Shown here piece after piece: positions 1 to 7,842 of a stretch of DNA of 49,307 nt. How positions within the stretch are numbered: the first letter of the stretch is position 1; each line of letters opens with the position of its first letter. This DNA comes from Zoogloea sp035335645 (lineage in GTDB: Bacteria > Pseudomonadota > Gammaproteobacteria > Burkholderiales > Rhodocyclaceae). The notes beneath the pieces are model-generated. The model was not told where the DNA came from. It did not search any database and worked only from the letters and a program-made list of their open reading frames with translations. Made by a program: the position numbers and the translations under genes. Location of the stretch: positions 1-49,307 of the forward strand of contig DAOQMM010000013.1 of the NCBI GenBank assembly GCA_035335645.1, read 5' to 3'.

Positions 1-2
1 AC

Positions 3-83
3 TCCAACGAAGTCGCCGCCCTGGGGCTGAAGAAGAAGTCGGAGCACAAACCGCGATCGCGGGGGCCGAAGGGGGAGAAGTAG
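3..83 (+). CDS. C-terminal end of an unidentified protein (partial)
   Basis: The third frame is open from the window edge to a TAG stop and encodes 26 residues ending in a lysine/arginine-rich tail (ALGLKKKSEHKPRSRGPKGEK). The other two forward frames look less protein-like. The gene begins outside the window. The basic tail suggests nucleic-acid binding, but too little is visible to name a family. The next gene starts more than 170 bases downstream, so this is probably the end of a separate transcription unit. Confidence 0.4.
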   Translation, partial: SNEVAALGLKKKSEHKPRSRGPKGEK

Positions 84-218
84 GGAGACGCGGCGAATGA
101 GCGGGAGGTTGTTTTCGTGGATAGCCTTGTTTGCTACGGTACGCTGATGTGAAGACGTTTCTACTCAGTTTTGGGGATGCGTGGAGATAATGATTAAGGC
201 ACGATGCGCGGTGAATAT

Positions 219-235
219 AAAACCGTATCGGTTTT
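219..235. promoter_or_regulatory. Inverted repeat overlapping a -10-like box upstream of the RHS operon
   Basis: AAAACCG (219-225) and CGGTTTT (229-235) form a perfect 7-bp inverted repeat with a 3-base centre. A TATAAA sequence (216-221) overlaps its left arm. It lies in the only sizeable gap before the RHS operon, so it could be an operator over the promoter or the terminator of the upstream gene. No convincing -35 box was found. Confidence 0.3.
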
Positions 236-310
236 GATGCTGCGATTTAACGGGCTTTGTTTTTGATATGTATGGAGAAGCGTTGCTCTTGGGGTAGTTT
301 AAATTTATTC

Positions 311-3300
311 ATGTTTATTAAATTTGAAGAAAATCGCAAGCTCGAAAGCATAGATCTGTGCAAATTCTTTTTTTTCAGATCTGCTTTTGCAGCGTATGTC
401 GTTTGCGCGTCGTCGTACGTGTTTGCGCAAGTTGCTTACATGGAGCCGACCGTGCCGATTGTCACGACGCCATGGAAAGATGGCTGGATTACGGCGGGTG
501 GTCCTCAAGAGATTTGCCAGCAAATATTCATTGAGGCTGCTGGAAATCCTCCGGAGCGACCGATTACAATGGTGTTGTCCTCTCTTAGGATTATACCGGA
601 ACCTAATCACAATTACAGCGTCAGCGATTTTAGACTTGGTGAGGTGCTTCCTTACGATACGCCGAATTTTTCCGCTTGGTATTGCTCGGCATCCTATGAT
701 CATTACGATTATGGTGGTCTTCACCACCACAATGGAGATCTTGGAAATTCGGGGGAGTTTTTATACCCTGTTTGCCCTAATCATCCATACCCCGGTACAT
801 ATCCGTTGGGAGAACCAAATCCGCCAAAGTATTGTACCGGTCCGACAACGCCCGTTAGGCCGCCGGTTTGCAATGAGATTGGGTATCCAGTCGAGCCCGC
901 TAGTGGTGTAAAAGTATTTAGAGAGCTTGACTTTCGTCACTCCTCAAATCCCCATCTATATCTGGAGAGAACGTACCGATCGTTCTTTCGGATACAGCCT
1001 GCAGGAATGGTCTCCTGGATCACAAACTGGCATCGCAGACTTTTCTTTCAGGAAATTGAGAAGGACGTCAGTGTAGTGTCGGTAGATGAGTCCGGGCGTT
1101 CGCGATATTTTTATACGAGTCAACTTGTTCCGGAGCATGGGCTTTTAGATCGTCTTACTAAGACATCAAGCGGCTATCAGCTATTTCGGGCCGACAACAC
1201 GCTGGAGCAATATACGTCTGATGGGTATTTGGCGGGTGTGTATCATCACGATGGAGCCTATGAAATCATCCGGTATGTCGGTGGGAGTGCGGTTGGGTCG
1301 TGGAATGTTGCTTCCATAACAGATCACAATGGGGCTGCTATAAAGTTTAACTACGATGCCGTGGATAGGGTGTCATCTGTTACGACTTCTGACCAACGAG
1401 TGATAAATTATTTGTATTTTAATTACAATGGCTACCCGCTGTCTGTTGTTGGTTGGCAGGATGGAAAATCGAGGTCGTACACATATTCTGTCGAGTCTCC
1501 TTCTTCGTGGATGAATATCTTGTCTGTTGTTGATGAGGATGGTGCGCTGTTTTCGCGGGTTGAATATGATCGCAACAATAGGGTCGTGTACTCTGGAAGA
1601 GGGGGTGATCAGAGTAGCTACACCTTTAAGTATTCCGAAGATAAATGGTTCCCGACGTCGACTGTTGTCACCGATCCATCGGGAGTTCAACGTACCTATA
1701 GCTCGGTCCTGGACAAATCCCAGATATTTCCGACCGGAGTATCGAAGCCGGGGGGCGCCGGCTGCAACGCATCCAGCAGCAATATTGACTACGATACTTT
1801 CGGTAATGCCATCTCCCGCACGGATTTCAACGGGATGAAGTCCTGCCATGGTTACGATGCTTCCCGTAACCTCGAGACCTCGCGGATCGAGGGTTTCGCG
1901 TCGTCCGATGCATGTCCGGCCGATGTGCTGTCTTCGGCGCCTTCCTCCACACAGCGCAAAACCACCACGCAGTGGCATCCGTTCTGGCGTCTCGAAACCC
2001 GGCAGGCCGAACCCAAGCGCGTCACCACCTGGGTCTATAACGGGCAACCCGATCCCACCAATGGCAACGCGCTGGCCTCATGCGCGCCCGCCACGGCCAA
2101 GCTGCCGGATGGTCAAGTCATTGCAGTGCTGTGCAAGCGCATCGAACAGGCCACCACTGACGCGACTGGCGCGCAAGGCTTCGGTGCGTCCGCCGATGGG
2201 CCGGCACGGATCTGGGCCTATACCTATAACGCGTTCGGACAGGTGCTGACCGAAGACGGTCCCCGCACAGACCTCGCGGACGTGACCAAGTACGTTTATT
2301 ACACCGACACCACCGCCAACTGGACTCAAGGCGATCTGCGCAGCATTACGAACGCTCTGGGCCATGTGTGGACCTTTACCCAGTACGACAAGGCCGGCCG
2401 CCTCCTGGCAGCAACGGACCCCAATGGCACCGCGTTGACTTATACCTATACCCCGCGAGGATGGCTGGCCAGTCGCAGCGTGGCGGGCCAGACCAGCACC
2501 TTTGCCTATACGGGATGGGGTGGGCTCGCCCTGGTCACGCTGCCGGATGGCACGTCAACCAGCTACACCTGGGATGCCGCTCACCGGCTGACCAGTGTTT
2601 CCGACAGCGCAGGCAACAGCACGCGCTTCGTGCTCGACCCGTCCGGCAACATCACTTCTTCGACCACCACGGACGCTGCGGGCAATGTCGCTCGCCAGAC
2701 ACGGACGGAGTTCGATGCGCTCGGGCGCCCCTGGAAGCACTATGACGCAGCCGGCCATGCCTTCGAGGTCTGGCACGACGCGATGGATCGGGTTGCCAAG
2801 ACCATTGATCCCAAAGGGCGGACCACGACCTTTGCACGCGACACGCTGGGACGGCTTCAGGACATCACCGATGCTCAGACCACGCCCGGTCACACCGGCT
2901 TCGCCTTTGACGCGCGGGACCAAATGACCCGGCAAACCGCCCCCAACGGCGCCGTGACCCAACTGAGCGTCGATGGCCTCGGAAACACCCTCCAGGAGGT
3001 CAGTGCCAATCGCGGCACCCTGCGTTTCACCTACGACGCGGCGGGCAACCTGCTGACACGTACCGATGCGCGGGGCGTCACTGCGAACTACACCTACGAT
3101 GCGCTCAACCGCATCCGCAAGCGCATCACCAAGAACAGCGCAGGTGTTGTGACCGAAACGCTCGACTACATCTGGGATGGGGCATCCGGCTGTACCTACG
3201 GACGCGGTCACCTTTGCCAGATCACCGATGGCGGCGGGGTGACGAACTTTGCCTACGATGCGCGGGGCAATCGGATCAGCGAGCGCCGCAGCGAAGCCGG

Positions 3301-3898
3301 TAGAAGCTACACGACTCAATACACACTCAATGGCGCAGACCGCATCGTTGCCCTGGTGACGCCGACCGGATCCCTGCTCGATCAGGCGCGGGACGCCGGC
3401 GGGCGTGTTGCCGCGCTGACGGCCACCGCCGGTGGTTCATCGATTCCCGTGGCATCCGCAGTCCGCTACGACGGGGCCGGAAACGTCGTGAGTCTGAGCC
3501 AGGGCACCAGTCTGTCCCAACTCATGCAGCGCAACGCCGACGGACAACTGGAGGCGAACGGGCTGGGCATCCCGGTCACCGGCCTGGGGCTGAGCCTGGG
3601 CAAACGCTTCATCCGTCCGGGGGATGGGCTTGACTTCACCCTGACCCTGACGCCTGCCCAGGCCTCGGGGACCGTGTTCTTGTGCCAACTCGATTGCCAG
3701 GGCAGCAACCAACTGGCGGTCATTCCCGTAACGGGGGGAACAACGACGGGAACGCTCACCGGCCTGACCAAAGGCGTACACCACCTGAGCGCCGTACTCG
3801 TGCCCAACCCTCCTTACGCTGCCAGCCTGTCCGAGTCGCGCCGCGTACTCGTCGGCGTACCGCCGACCCTCTTCTTCGACGATCTCTTCCTGCAGTAA
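311..3898 (+). CDS. Secreted RHS/YD-repeat protein with DUF6531-like domain, no toxin tip
   Basis: Large RHS-family shell protein of about 1195 residues. From the ATG at 311 there is a charged n-region and then a hydrophobic signal-like stretch (FFFFRSAFAAYVV) ending near VFAQ. A TTG at 257 and an ATG at 272 are alternative starts, and none has a good ribosome binding site. Around residues 186-270 the sequence matches a DUF6531-type domain (YPVEPASGVKVF, then LYLERTYRS). Residues of about 330-1075 carry many YD repeats (YDAAGNLL, YTYDALNRI, YDARGNRI). The last ~100 residues look like an Ig-like beta domain. The hallmark core-end motif (DPxG...NxYxYVxNP) and a toxin tip are absent, and appear instead in the separate gene at 4648. 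First gene of a tight five-gene operon. The first ~1.4 kb is AT-rich and the rest GC-rich, suggesting a recombinant gene. Confidence 0.85.
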   Translation: MFIKFEENRKLESIDLCKFFFFRSAFAAYVVCASSYVFAQVAYMEPTVPIVTTPWKDGWITAGGPQEICQQIFIEAAGNPPERPITMVLSSLRIIPEPNHNYSVSDFRLGEVLPYDTPNFSAWYCSASYDHYDYGGLHHHNGDLGNSGEFLYPVCPNHPYPGTYPLGEPNPPKYCTGPTTPVRPPVCNEIGYPVEPASGVKVFRELDFRHSSNPHLYLERTYRSFFRIQPAGMVSWITNWHRRLFFQEIEKDVSVVSVDESGRSRYFYTSQLVPEHGLLDRLTKTSSGYQLFRADNTLEQYTSDGYLAGVYHHDGAYEIIRYVGGSAVGSWNVASITDHNGAAIKFNYDAVDRVSSVTTSDQRVINYLYFNYNGYPLSVVGWQDGKSRSYTYSVESPSSWMNILSVVDEDGALFSRVEYDRNNRVVYSGRGGDQSSYTFKYSEDKWFPTSTVVTDPSGVQRTYSSVLDKSQIFPTGVSKPGGAGCNASSSNIDYDTFGNAISRTDFNGMKSCHGYDASRNLETSRIEGFASSDACPADVLSSAPSSTQRKTTTQWHPFWRLETRQAEPKRVTTWVYNGQPDPTNGNALASCAPATAKLPDGQVIAVLCKRIEQATTDATGAQGFGASADGPARIWAYTYNAFGQVLTEDGPRTDLADVTKYVYYTDTTANWTQGDLRSITNALGHVWTFTQYDKAGRLLAATDPNGTALTYTYTPRGWLASRSVAGQTSTFAYTGWGGLALVTLPDGTSTSYTWDAAHRLTSVSDSAGNSTRFVLDPSGNITSSTTTDAAGNVARQTRTEFDALGRPWKHYDAAGHAFEVWHDAMDRVAKTIDPKGRTTTFARDTLGRLQDITDAQTTPGHTGFAFDARDQMTRQTAPNGAVTQLSVDGLGNTLQEVSANRGTLRFTYDAAGNLLTRTDARGVTANYTYDALNRIRKRITKNSAGVVTETLDYIWDGASGCTYGRGHLCQITDGGGVTNFAYDARGNRISERRSEAGRSYTTQYTLNGADRIVALVTPTGSLLDQARDAGGRVAALTATAGGSSIPVASAVRYDGAGNVVSLSQGTSLSQLMQRNADGQLEANGLGIPVTGLGLSLGKRFIRPGDGLDFTLTLTPAQASGTVFLCQLDCQGSNQLAVIPVTGGTTTGTLTGLTKGVHHLSAVLVPNPPYAASLSESRRVLVGVPPTLFFDDLFLQ

Positions 3899-3916
3899 CG
3901 CCCGAGGACCGCATTC

Positions 3917-4267
3917 ATGAACCGTCGCGCCCTGATCCTGACCCTGATGATGACATTACCCGCCCTGCCTGCCGCAGCGGGGACGCTGGCCTGCAACGGC
4001 ACGATTGCGCAAGTGATGACGACCGCAAGCGGTGATCTGCGCGTCGTGCCCAGCTGGCGCAATGACTGGGTCACCCTGTGCAACGTCGTAAGCCCCTGGA
4101 AAGGCGTCCCGGTGGACGCCTGCAAACGCTGGCATGCCCAAGCCCTGGCTGCCCAGATCGCCCAGACTAACACCCAGACGGCCTATGCCAGCACGGCAGC
4201 CACGGCGTGCGCTCAGATGGCGGTCGCCTCAGCGGCCGACGCCCCCGATACCTTCAGCAACAACTGA
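3917..4267 (+). CDS. Small secreted cysteine-containing protein, paralogue 1
   Basis: 116 residues with a clear signal peptide (LILTLMMTLPALPAAAG). The mature part shares a framework with the next gene: L-x-C-x-G-T near its start, then LR-x-x-PSWR-x-DW-x-TLC, a CKRW-x-AQALAAQ block and a late cysteine. Four conserved cysteines suggest disulfides and a periplasmic or extracellular location. A GAGG ribosome binding site lies about 10 bases before the ATG. The gene starts 18 bases after the large RHS gene, so it is cotranscribed. I do not recognise the family. Its position between two RHS polypeptides suggests an accessory, adaptor or chaperone role, which is inference only. Confidence 0.75.
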   Translation: MNRRALILTLMMTLPALPAAAGTLACNGTIAQVMTTASGDLRVVPSWRNDWVTLCNVVSPWKGVPVDACKRWHAQALAAQIAQTNTQTAYASTAATACAQMAVASAADAPDTFSNN

Positions 4268-4279
4268 GGCCCGGCAGAC

Positions 4280-4633
4280 ATGTTCCGCTCCATTCTGAGA
4301 CTTGCATTGCTGTGCGGCACCCTCTCCAGCCCCGTCGCCCAGTCTGCTGCACTGTCCTGTACAGGCACCCTGACCGATGTCGCGAACTCGGCTGCAGGCG
4401 AACTGCGGATCAAACCCTCCTGGCGGGGGGACTGGATCACCCTGTGCAGTACTGCGGTCGTATTGAACGGGGTCCAGACCGAAGCGTGCAAGCGCTGGCA
4501 GGCCCAAGCCCTTGCCGCGCAACTCACGGCTGCCAACACCTGGGTTCAATACGACAACCCGGTCGCGCCGAGTTGCGCAACGATGGGGACACTCGGCAAC
4601 GCAGACCGTCCCGGCTATCTGGTGACGTACTGA
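4280..4633 (+). CDS. Small secreted cysteine-containing protein, paralogue 2
   Basis: 117 residues with a signal peptide (LRLALLCGTLSSPVAQSAA). It is a tandem paralogue of the preceding gene: both contain the PSWRxDW-(V/I)-TLC segment, the CKRW-x-AQALAAQ helix-like segment and matching cysteines. The C-termini diverge. The ATG follows the previous stop by 12 bases, with GAGG overlapping that stop. The next gene begins 14 bases downstream. The function is unknown. Duplication inside an RHS operon suggests two non-identical partners, perhaps one for each RHS polypeptide. Confidence 0.75.
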   Translation: MFRSILRLALLCGTLSSPVAQSAALSCTGTLTDVANSAAGELRIKPSWRGDWITLCSTAVVLNGVQTEACKRWQAQALAAQLTAANTWVQYDNPVAPSCATMGTLGNADRPGYLVTY

Positions 4634-4647
4634 CGAGGCGCCTCGAG

Positions 4648-6030
4648 ATGACTGGTCTTTCCACGTTGCGCGCATGCCTGCTGGGCACGAGCTGCCTATT
4701 GGCGGCGAGCGCCGCTCACGCAGACACCTACAACTATGACGAGTTGGGAAACGTTCGACAGATCCAGAACGACAAAGGCGTCCGGACCTACACCTTTGAC
4801 GAGGTGAATCGTCTCAAGACCGAGAGCGGATTGGCCGGGGTGCGCACCCATACCTACGATCCCAACAGCAACCGCCTGAACGATGGCGCCCCAAGCCCGA
4901 CCACGGCCAGCTTCGCCCCCGCATCGGACCGGATCGCAACCCTCAACGGTGTGACCGTTACTCTCGACGCCGCAGGCAATCTGCTGGGCGACGGCACCTA
5001 CACCTACGCCTGGAACGACGCGGGACAACTGCTCTCGGTGAGCAAGGCCGGGCAACTGGTCGCCAAGTACTACTACGATTACAAGGGACGCCGCACGCGC
5101 AAGGCCACCACCGCCATCGCCCCGCAAGGCGCCCAGGTGTTCGTGTATCACTACGACGCCTCCGACCACCTGATCGGCGAGACCTTGGGCGATGCGACGC
5201 CGTTGCGCACTTACGTTTGGCTGAACGATCAACCCAACGCAGTGATCGAACATCCGGCGCTGAGCACCCCGCAGCGCACGCTGTACCTTCAGGTGGATCA
5301 CCTGGGCACGCCCCGCCTGGCCAAGGACAGCACGGGCAAGATCCAATGGCGCTGGGACAGCGACGGCTACGGAAGCACCGCGGCCGACGAGGATCCGGAC
5401 GGGGACGGAAAGAAGACGACGATCAACCTGCGGTTTGCGGGGCAGTACTACGATGTGGAGTCGGGGCTGCACTACAACTGGAACAGGTACTATAGTCCGA
5501 GGCTCGGGCGGTACATTTCCAGTGATCCGATAGGGGTGGAGGGAGGGGGCAATACCTATGGGTATGTCGGCGGGAATCCTCTCTCTTATTTCGACGTGCT
5601 CGGATTGTCGCCGATGTCGCCTACGGAGATTGCCCAAATCATTAAGGACAACAATCACTCGCCGCTGAGCAATGAGATGGTTATGTGCCTGATGTGGCAA
5701 GAGTCAGGGTTTGACCCGGATGTTGAAAATGATGGTGCACGTGGCTTAATGCAAATTCGGAAGAATCAGGCGCTGGCGCAAGTAAACAAGAAGAGTGGAC
5801 CTTTCGCTTGGCAAGACTTGTTTGACCCTTCAACAAACACTGAGGTCGGAACGCTCTATCTCAATTGGGTCTCTCAACGACCGGGGGACTTAGATAGAAA
5901 TATCCAGAGAAGATACGGTACTGGAGATGATTATCCTGTCGCAAAGATGCGGCAATGCGAGAAGTGTCTACAGGAAACGTGCTCAAAAGATGGGGATGTA
6001 AAAAAATGCTTAGCAAAAGTGCATCGTTGA
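4648..6030 (+). CDS. Secreted short RHS protein with lytic-transglycosylase-like C-terminal tip
   Basis: 460 residues from the ATG at 4648, chosen because a signal peptide follows immediately (LGTSCLLAASAAHA, cleavage before DTYNYDELG); the reading frame is open much further upstream. Residues 25-300 contain YD repeats. The RHS-associated core follows (DHLGTPRLAKD, YYDVESGLHYNWNRYYSPR) and ends in RYISSDPIG...NTYGYVGGNPLSYFDVLGL. The roughly 140-residue tip then has the SLT/goose-lysozyme-like pattern: a likely catalytic Glu in WQESGFDP, then GARGLMQI, then LFDPSTNTEVGTLYL. This predicts peptidoglycan cleavage. The tip is AT-rich compared with the core, typical of an exchanged RHS tip. The 3' end overlaps the next gene by 25 bases, as expected for a toxin-immunity pair. 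Confidence 0.85.
   Translation: MTGLSTLRACLLGTSCLLAASAAHADTYNYDELGNVRQIQNDKGVRTYTFDEVNRLKTESGLAGVRTHTYDPNSNRLNDGAPSPTTASFAPASDRIATLNGVTVTLDAAGNLLGDGTYTYAWNDAGQLLSVSKAGQLVAKYYYDYKGRRTRKATTAIAPQGAQVFVYHYDASDHLIGETLGDATPLRTYVWLNDQPNAVIEHPALSTPQRTLYLQVDHLGTPRLAKDSTGKIQWRWDSDGYGSTAADEDPDGDGKKTTINLRFAGQYYDVESGLHYNWNRYYSPRLGRYISSDPIGVEGGGNTYGYVGGNPLSYFDVLGLSPMSPTEIAQIIKDNNHSPLSNEMVMCLMWQESGFDPDVENDGARGLMQIRKNQALAQVNKKSGPFAWQDLFDPSTNTEVGTLYLNWVSQRPGDLDRNIQRRYGTGDDYPVAKMRQCEKCLQETCSKDGDVKKCLAKVHR
5563..5579 (+). repeat. 17-nt identical patch at the RHS tip junction (copy 1)
   Basis: TATGTCGGCGGGAATCC encodes part of the conserved YGYVGGNP core-end motif of the active RHS gene. The identical 17 bases recur at 6612-6628 in the orphan tip cassette. 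Shared sequence at the tip junction is the usual substrate for tip exchange by recombination. Confidence 0.8.
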
Positions 6031-6581
6031 TTTTTAGACTGCTATTTGTTGTTGCAGCCTTGGGGGCTCAATGCTCTTTTGCAAACGATGCTTGCAGCAG
6101 TTTTTCTGCAGCGGATATAACCACCTACCTTCCGGACGGCGAGGGATATTGGATGCGCGGACGCAATGGCCCAAATGGTTCTGCAATTAGTGTCTGTACC
6201 GAAAGAGGAAAAGGGGTGCCTGTCGCCTTTATAAGTGAAGACAGCGCACAAGAGTTTGCTGACTTGCACATTCTCAGCATTCAATCGTTTTATGGGCTGC
6301 TTATCGTTACACAAGAATCTGGCGCCGCTTATCGGATTCGTTTTTTTGCGTATGACATTAAGGCGAACCAAGTAAGAGAGATGGCAAGTGATGGTTCAAA
6401 GTTTTTGCCTTCACTGGGCTACCTTGGGTCAGAACTTCAACCGGTGGTTGGGGTCATCCATTCTGCGCTAGATTCGAGAGTTTCTTCTCAGCCGCTCCCT
6501 AAGGAAGAAGTCCTATATTTTCTCGACAAGAGCAAGATGAATATCTCGTCTAAACGCAAGGCATGGAGTGCGAAGCGCTAA
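6006..6581 (+). CDS. Putative periplasmic immunity protein for the lytic-transglycosylase tip
   Basis: 191 residues from the ATG at 6006, which lies inside the 3' end of the RHS toxin gene. This start is preferred over upstream codons because it gives a classical signal peptide (LIFRLLFVVAALGAQCSFA, then NDACSSF). The mature protein has two cysteines near its start (DAC, ISVC) and no recognised domain. A secreted immunity protein fits a toxin predicted to attack peptidoglycan in the periplasm, and the overlap with the toxin gene supports pairing. The low GC matches the tip. The immunity role is inferred from position and export signal, not from family. Confidence 0.65.
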   Translation: MLSKSASLIFRLLFVVAALGAQCSFANDACSSFSAADITTYLPDGEGYWMRGRNGPNGSAISVCTERGKGVPVAFISEDSAQEFADLHILSIQSFYGLLIVTQESGAAYRIRFFAYDIKANQVREMASDGSKFLPSLGYLGSELQPVVGVIHSALDSRVSSQPLPKEEVLYFLDKSKMNISSKRKAWSAKR

Positions 6582-7034
6582 GCCGGAAAAAACAGGCAAA
6601 ACATCTATGGCTATGTCGGCGGGAATCCGCTGAGCTATACGGACCCAACGGGGGAAATCAAACGTCCAAATGACCCGAGTGGCCTACCTAGCGATTGGCA
6701 ACGTGATACTAGACACCGCGACCCTAACGGCGAGAGATGGACAAACCAAAATGGGGATGTTCTTGATTGGCACCAAGGTCGGCCTGGTATGCCTGGCTGG
6801 AGAGGTAAAGACCATTGGCACCACAATGGAGGAGATGAGCATTTGCCTCCTGGGACTGAAGTGCCGGATTCACCGAGCGACGGAAAAACATGCGGGGATG
6901 ATTGCAAACAGAAGGTTGCAACGGTTGTCACGTCAGCGACTGGCGCTTACATCATCTATCGTTGCGTACGTATGATTCCATCACTTGTTCCTCCGCTTTG
7001 GTGGACCATCCCGGGTAATGCTGCTGCGCCATGA
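6582..7034 (+). pseudogene. Orphan RHS C-terminal tip cassette (no start, displaced)
   Basis: Directly after the immunity stop, in the same frame, an open reading frame without a sensible start codon encodes NIYGYVGGNPLSYTDPTG, the RHS core-end motif, and then a tip unrelated to the lytic-transglycosylase one. The tip includes histidine-rich WRGKDHWHHNGGDEHLPPG, two cysteines (CGDDC), a hydrophobic stretch (VATVVTSATGAYIIY) and a proline/tryptophan-rich end. This arrangement is that of a displaced RHS-CT awaiting recombination into the core. The toxic activity is not identifiable. A membrane-active or metal-dependent nuclease-like domain are both possible. An internal ATG at 6789 would give only an 81-residue fragment. 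Confidence 0.75.
6612..6628 (+). repeat. 17-nt identical patch at the RHS tip junction (copy 2)
   Basis: Second copy of TATGTCGGCGGGAATCC, in frame within the orphan cassette. It aligns with 5563-5579 at the same codon phase of the YGYVGGNP motif, about 1.05 kb away. Confidence 0.8.
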
Positions 7035-7041
7035 GGTAATT

Positions 7042-7401
7042 ATGAATAGCTTTAATGATTTTCTTTTGCGAATGGGGGGTATGCACGACTCTATCGTTGA
7101 GCGCCTTATGTGGTCGCCAGACGAAAAACGAATTGAACTTCAATTTGATGATTTGTATCGTAACTTCAATGGATTGCCAGAGTACCCTGGCAGGCAGCCC
7201 GGAGTTATAGTTTTACATGGTGTTAGCAATCTGAGTCTTACACTCGATTCTGACGGACCTCTGCGGGTATTCGAGTTTTTGCCCGAAGAAGGCGAGTCAG
7301 ATGTTGTAGTTTTGACTTTTTCGCCAACGGGAAAGCTCCGCGTCCAATATAGGTCCGTTGACCATCCAGCATGCCTGATTAATGCAGTGGGCCGCTCTTG
7401 A
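7042..7401 (+). CDS. Small protein, candidate immunity for the orphan RHS tip
   Basis: 119 residues. The ATG at 7042 follows a GAGG ribosome binding site by 5 bases, and the gene starts 7 bases after the orphan tip stop. There is no signal peptide or membrane segment, so it is predicted to be cytoplasmic (begins MNSFNDFLLRMGGMHDS, later FDDLYRNFNGLPEYPG). The low GC matches the cassette. I recognise no family. Small, acidic, cytoplasmic products of this size directly behind RHS tips are commonly immunity proteins, and this one would then imply a cytoplasmic target for the orphan toxin. Confidence 0.6.
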   Translation: MNSFNDFLLRMGGMHDSIVERLMWSPDEKRIELQFDDLYRNFNGLPEYPGRQPGVIVLHGVSNLSLTLDSDGPLRVFEFLPEEGESDVVVLTFSPTGKLRVQYRSVDHPACLINAVGRS

Positions 7402-7650
7402 CAAACCGCCCCTGCTCATCCTGGTGATCTAGCCTATGAACAGACCGTTCCCCCGCTTCGACACGACGCGCCGCCCTGGCGTGTTGTTCGTCTCAGCAGT
7501 CGCTCAGATACCGTCGCACGCGTAAGCGCCGTGCGGGTATCGCTCTAATTCCCTTCCTAAGTCGATAGCGCCTGCCGGCCTTGCGCGTGCCGTTTGCCGC
7601 GTGCGGACGGGTGTCCGTGCGCGTTTCAACCGAAATGCAAAGGATGCGAC

Positions 7651-7842
7651 ATGAGCAAGATGAACGAGTACTACGAAGAAACCCGCGCCAGCTACCTGGC
7701 TGCCGTCATCGGTGGCATCGAAACCGGCTGCATCAGCCAGCAGGACATGGAAGTGCTGCACGTACCTACACATCCGCCTCCACCGAATCCCCCTTGTCTT
7801 CCATCCACGCGCGGCGGCCGGCGGCTTCGCCTTTGCCCATGA
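7651..7842 (+). pseudogene. Truncated 5' fragment of an unknown small gene running into parE
   Basis: An ATG preceded at good distance by AAAGGA begins MSKMNEYYEETRASYLAAVIGG and continues naturally to about residue 37 (QQDMEVLH). The frame then crosses antisense into the 3' end of parE and becomes a proline/arginine-rich shadow, stopping at 7842. This looks like the start of a real gene whose remainder was lost at a junction just before the parE stop. No family is recognised. Confidence 0.4.

Noticed and set aside
4207..4647. In-frame upstream extension of the short RHS gene
   Set aside because: It would overlap the second small secreted protein and bury the signal peptide. The ATG at 4648 restores normal operon spacing.
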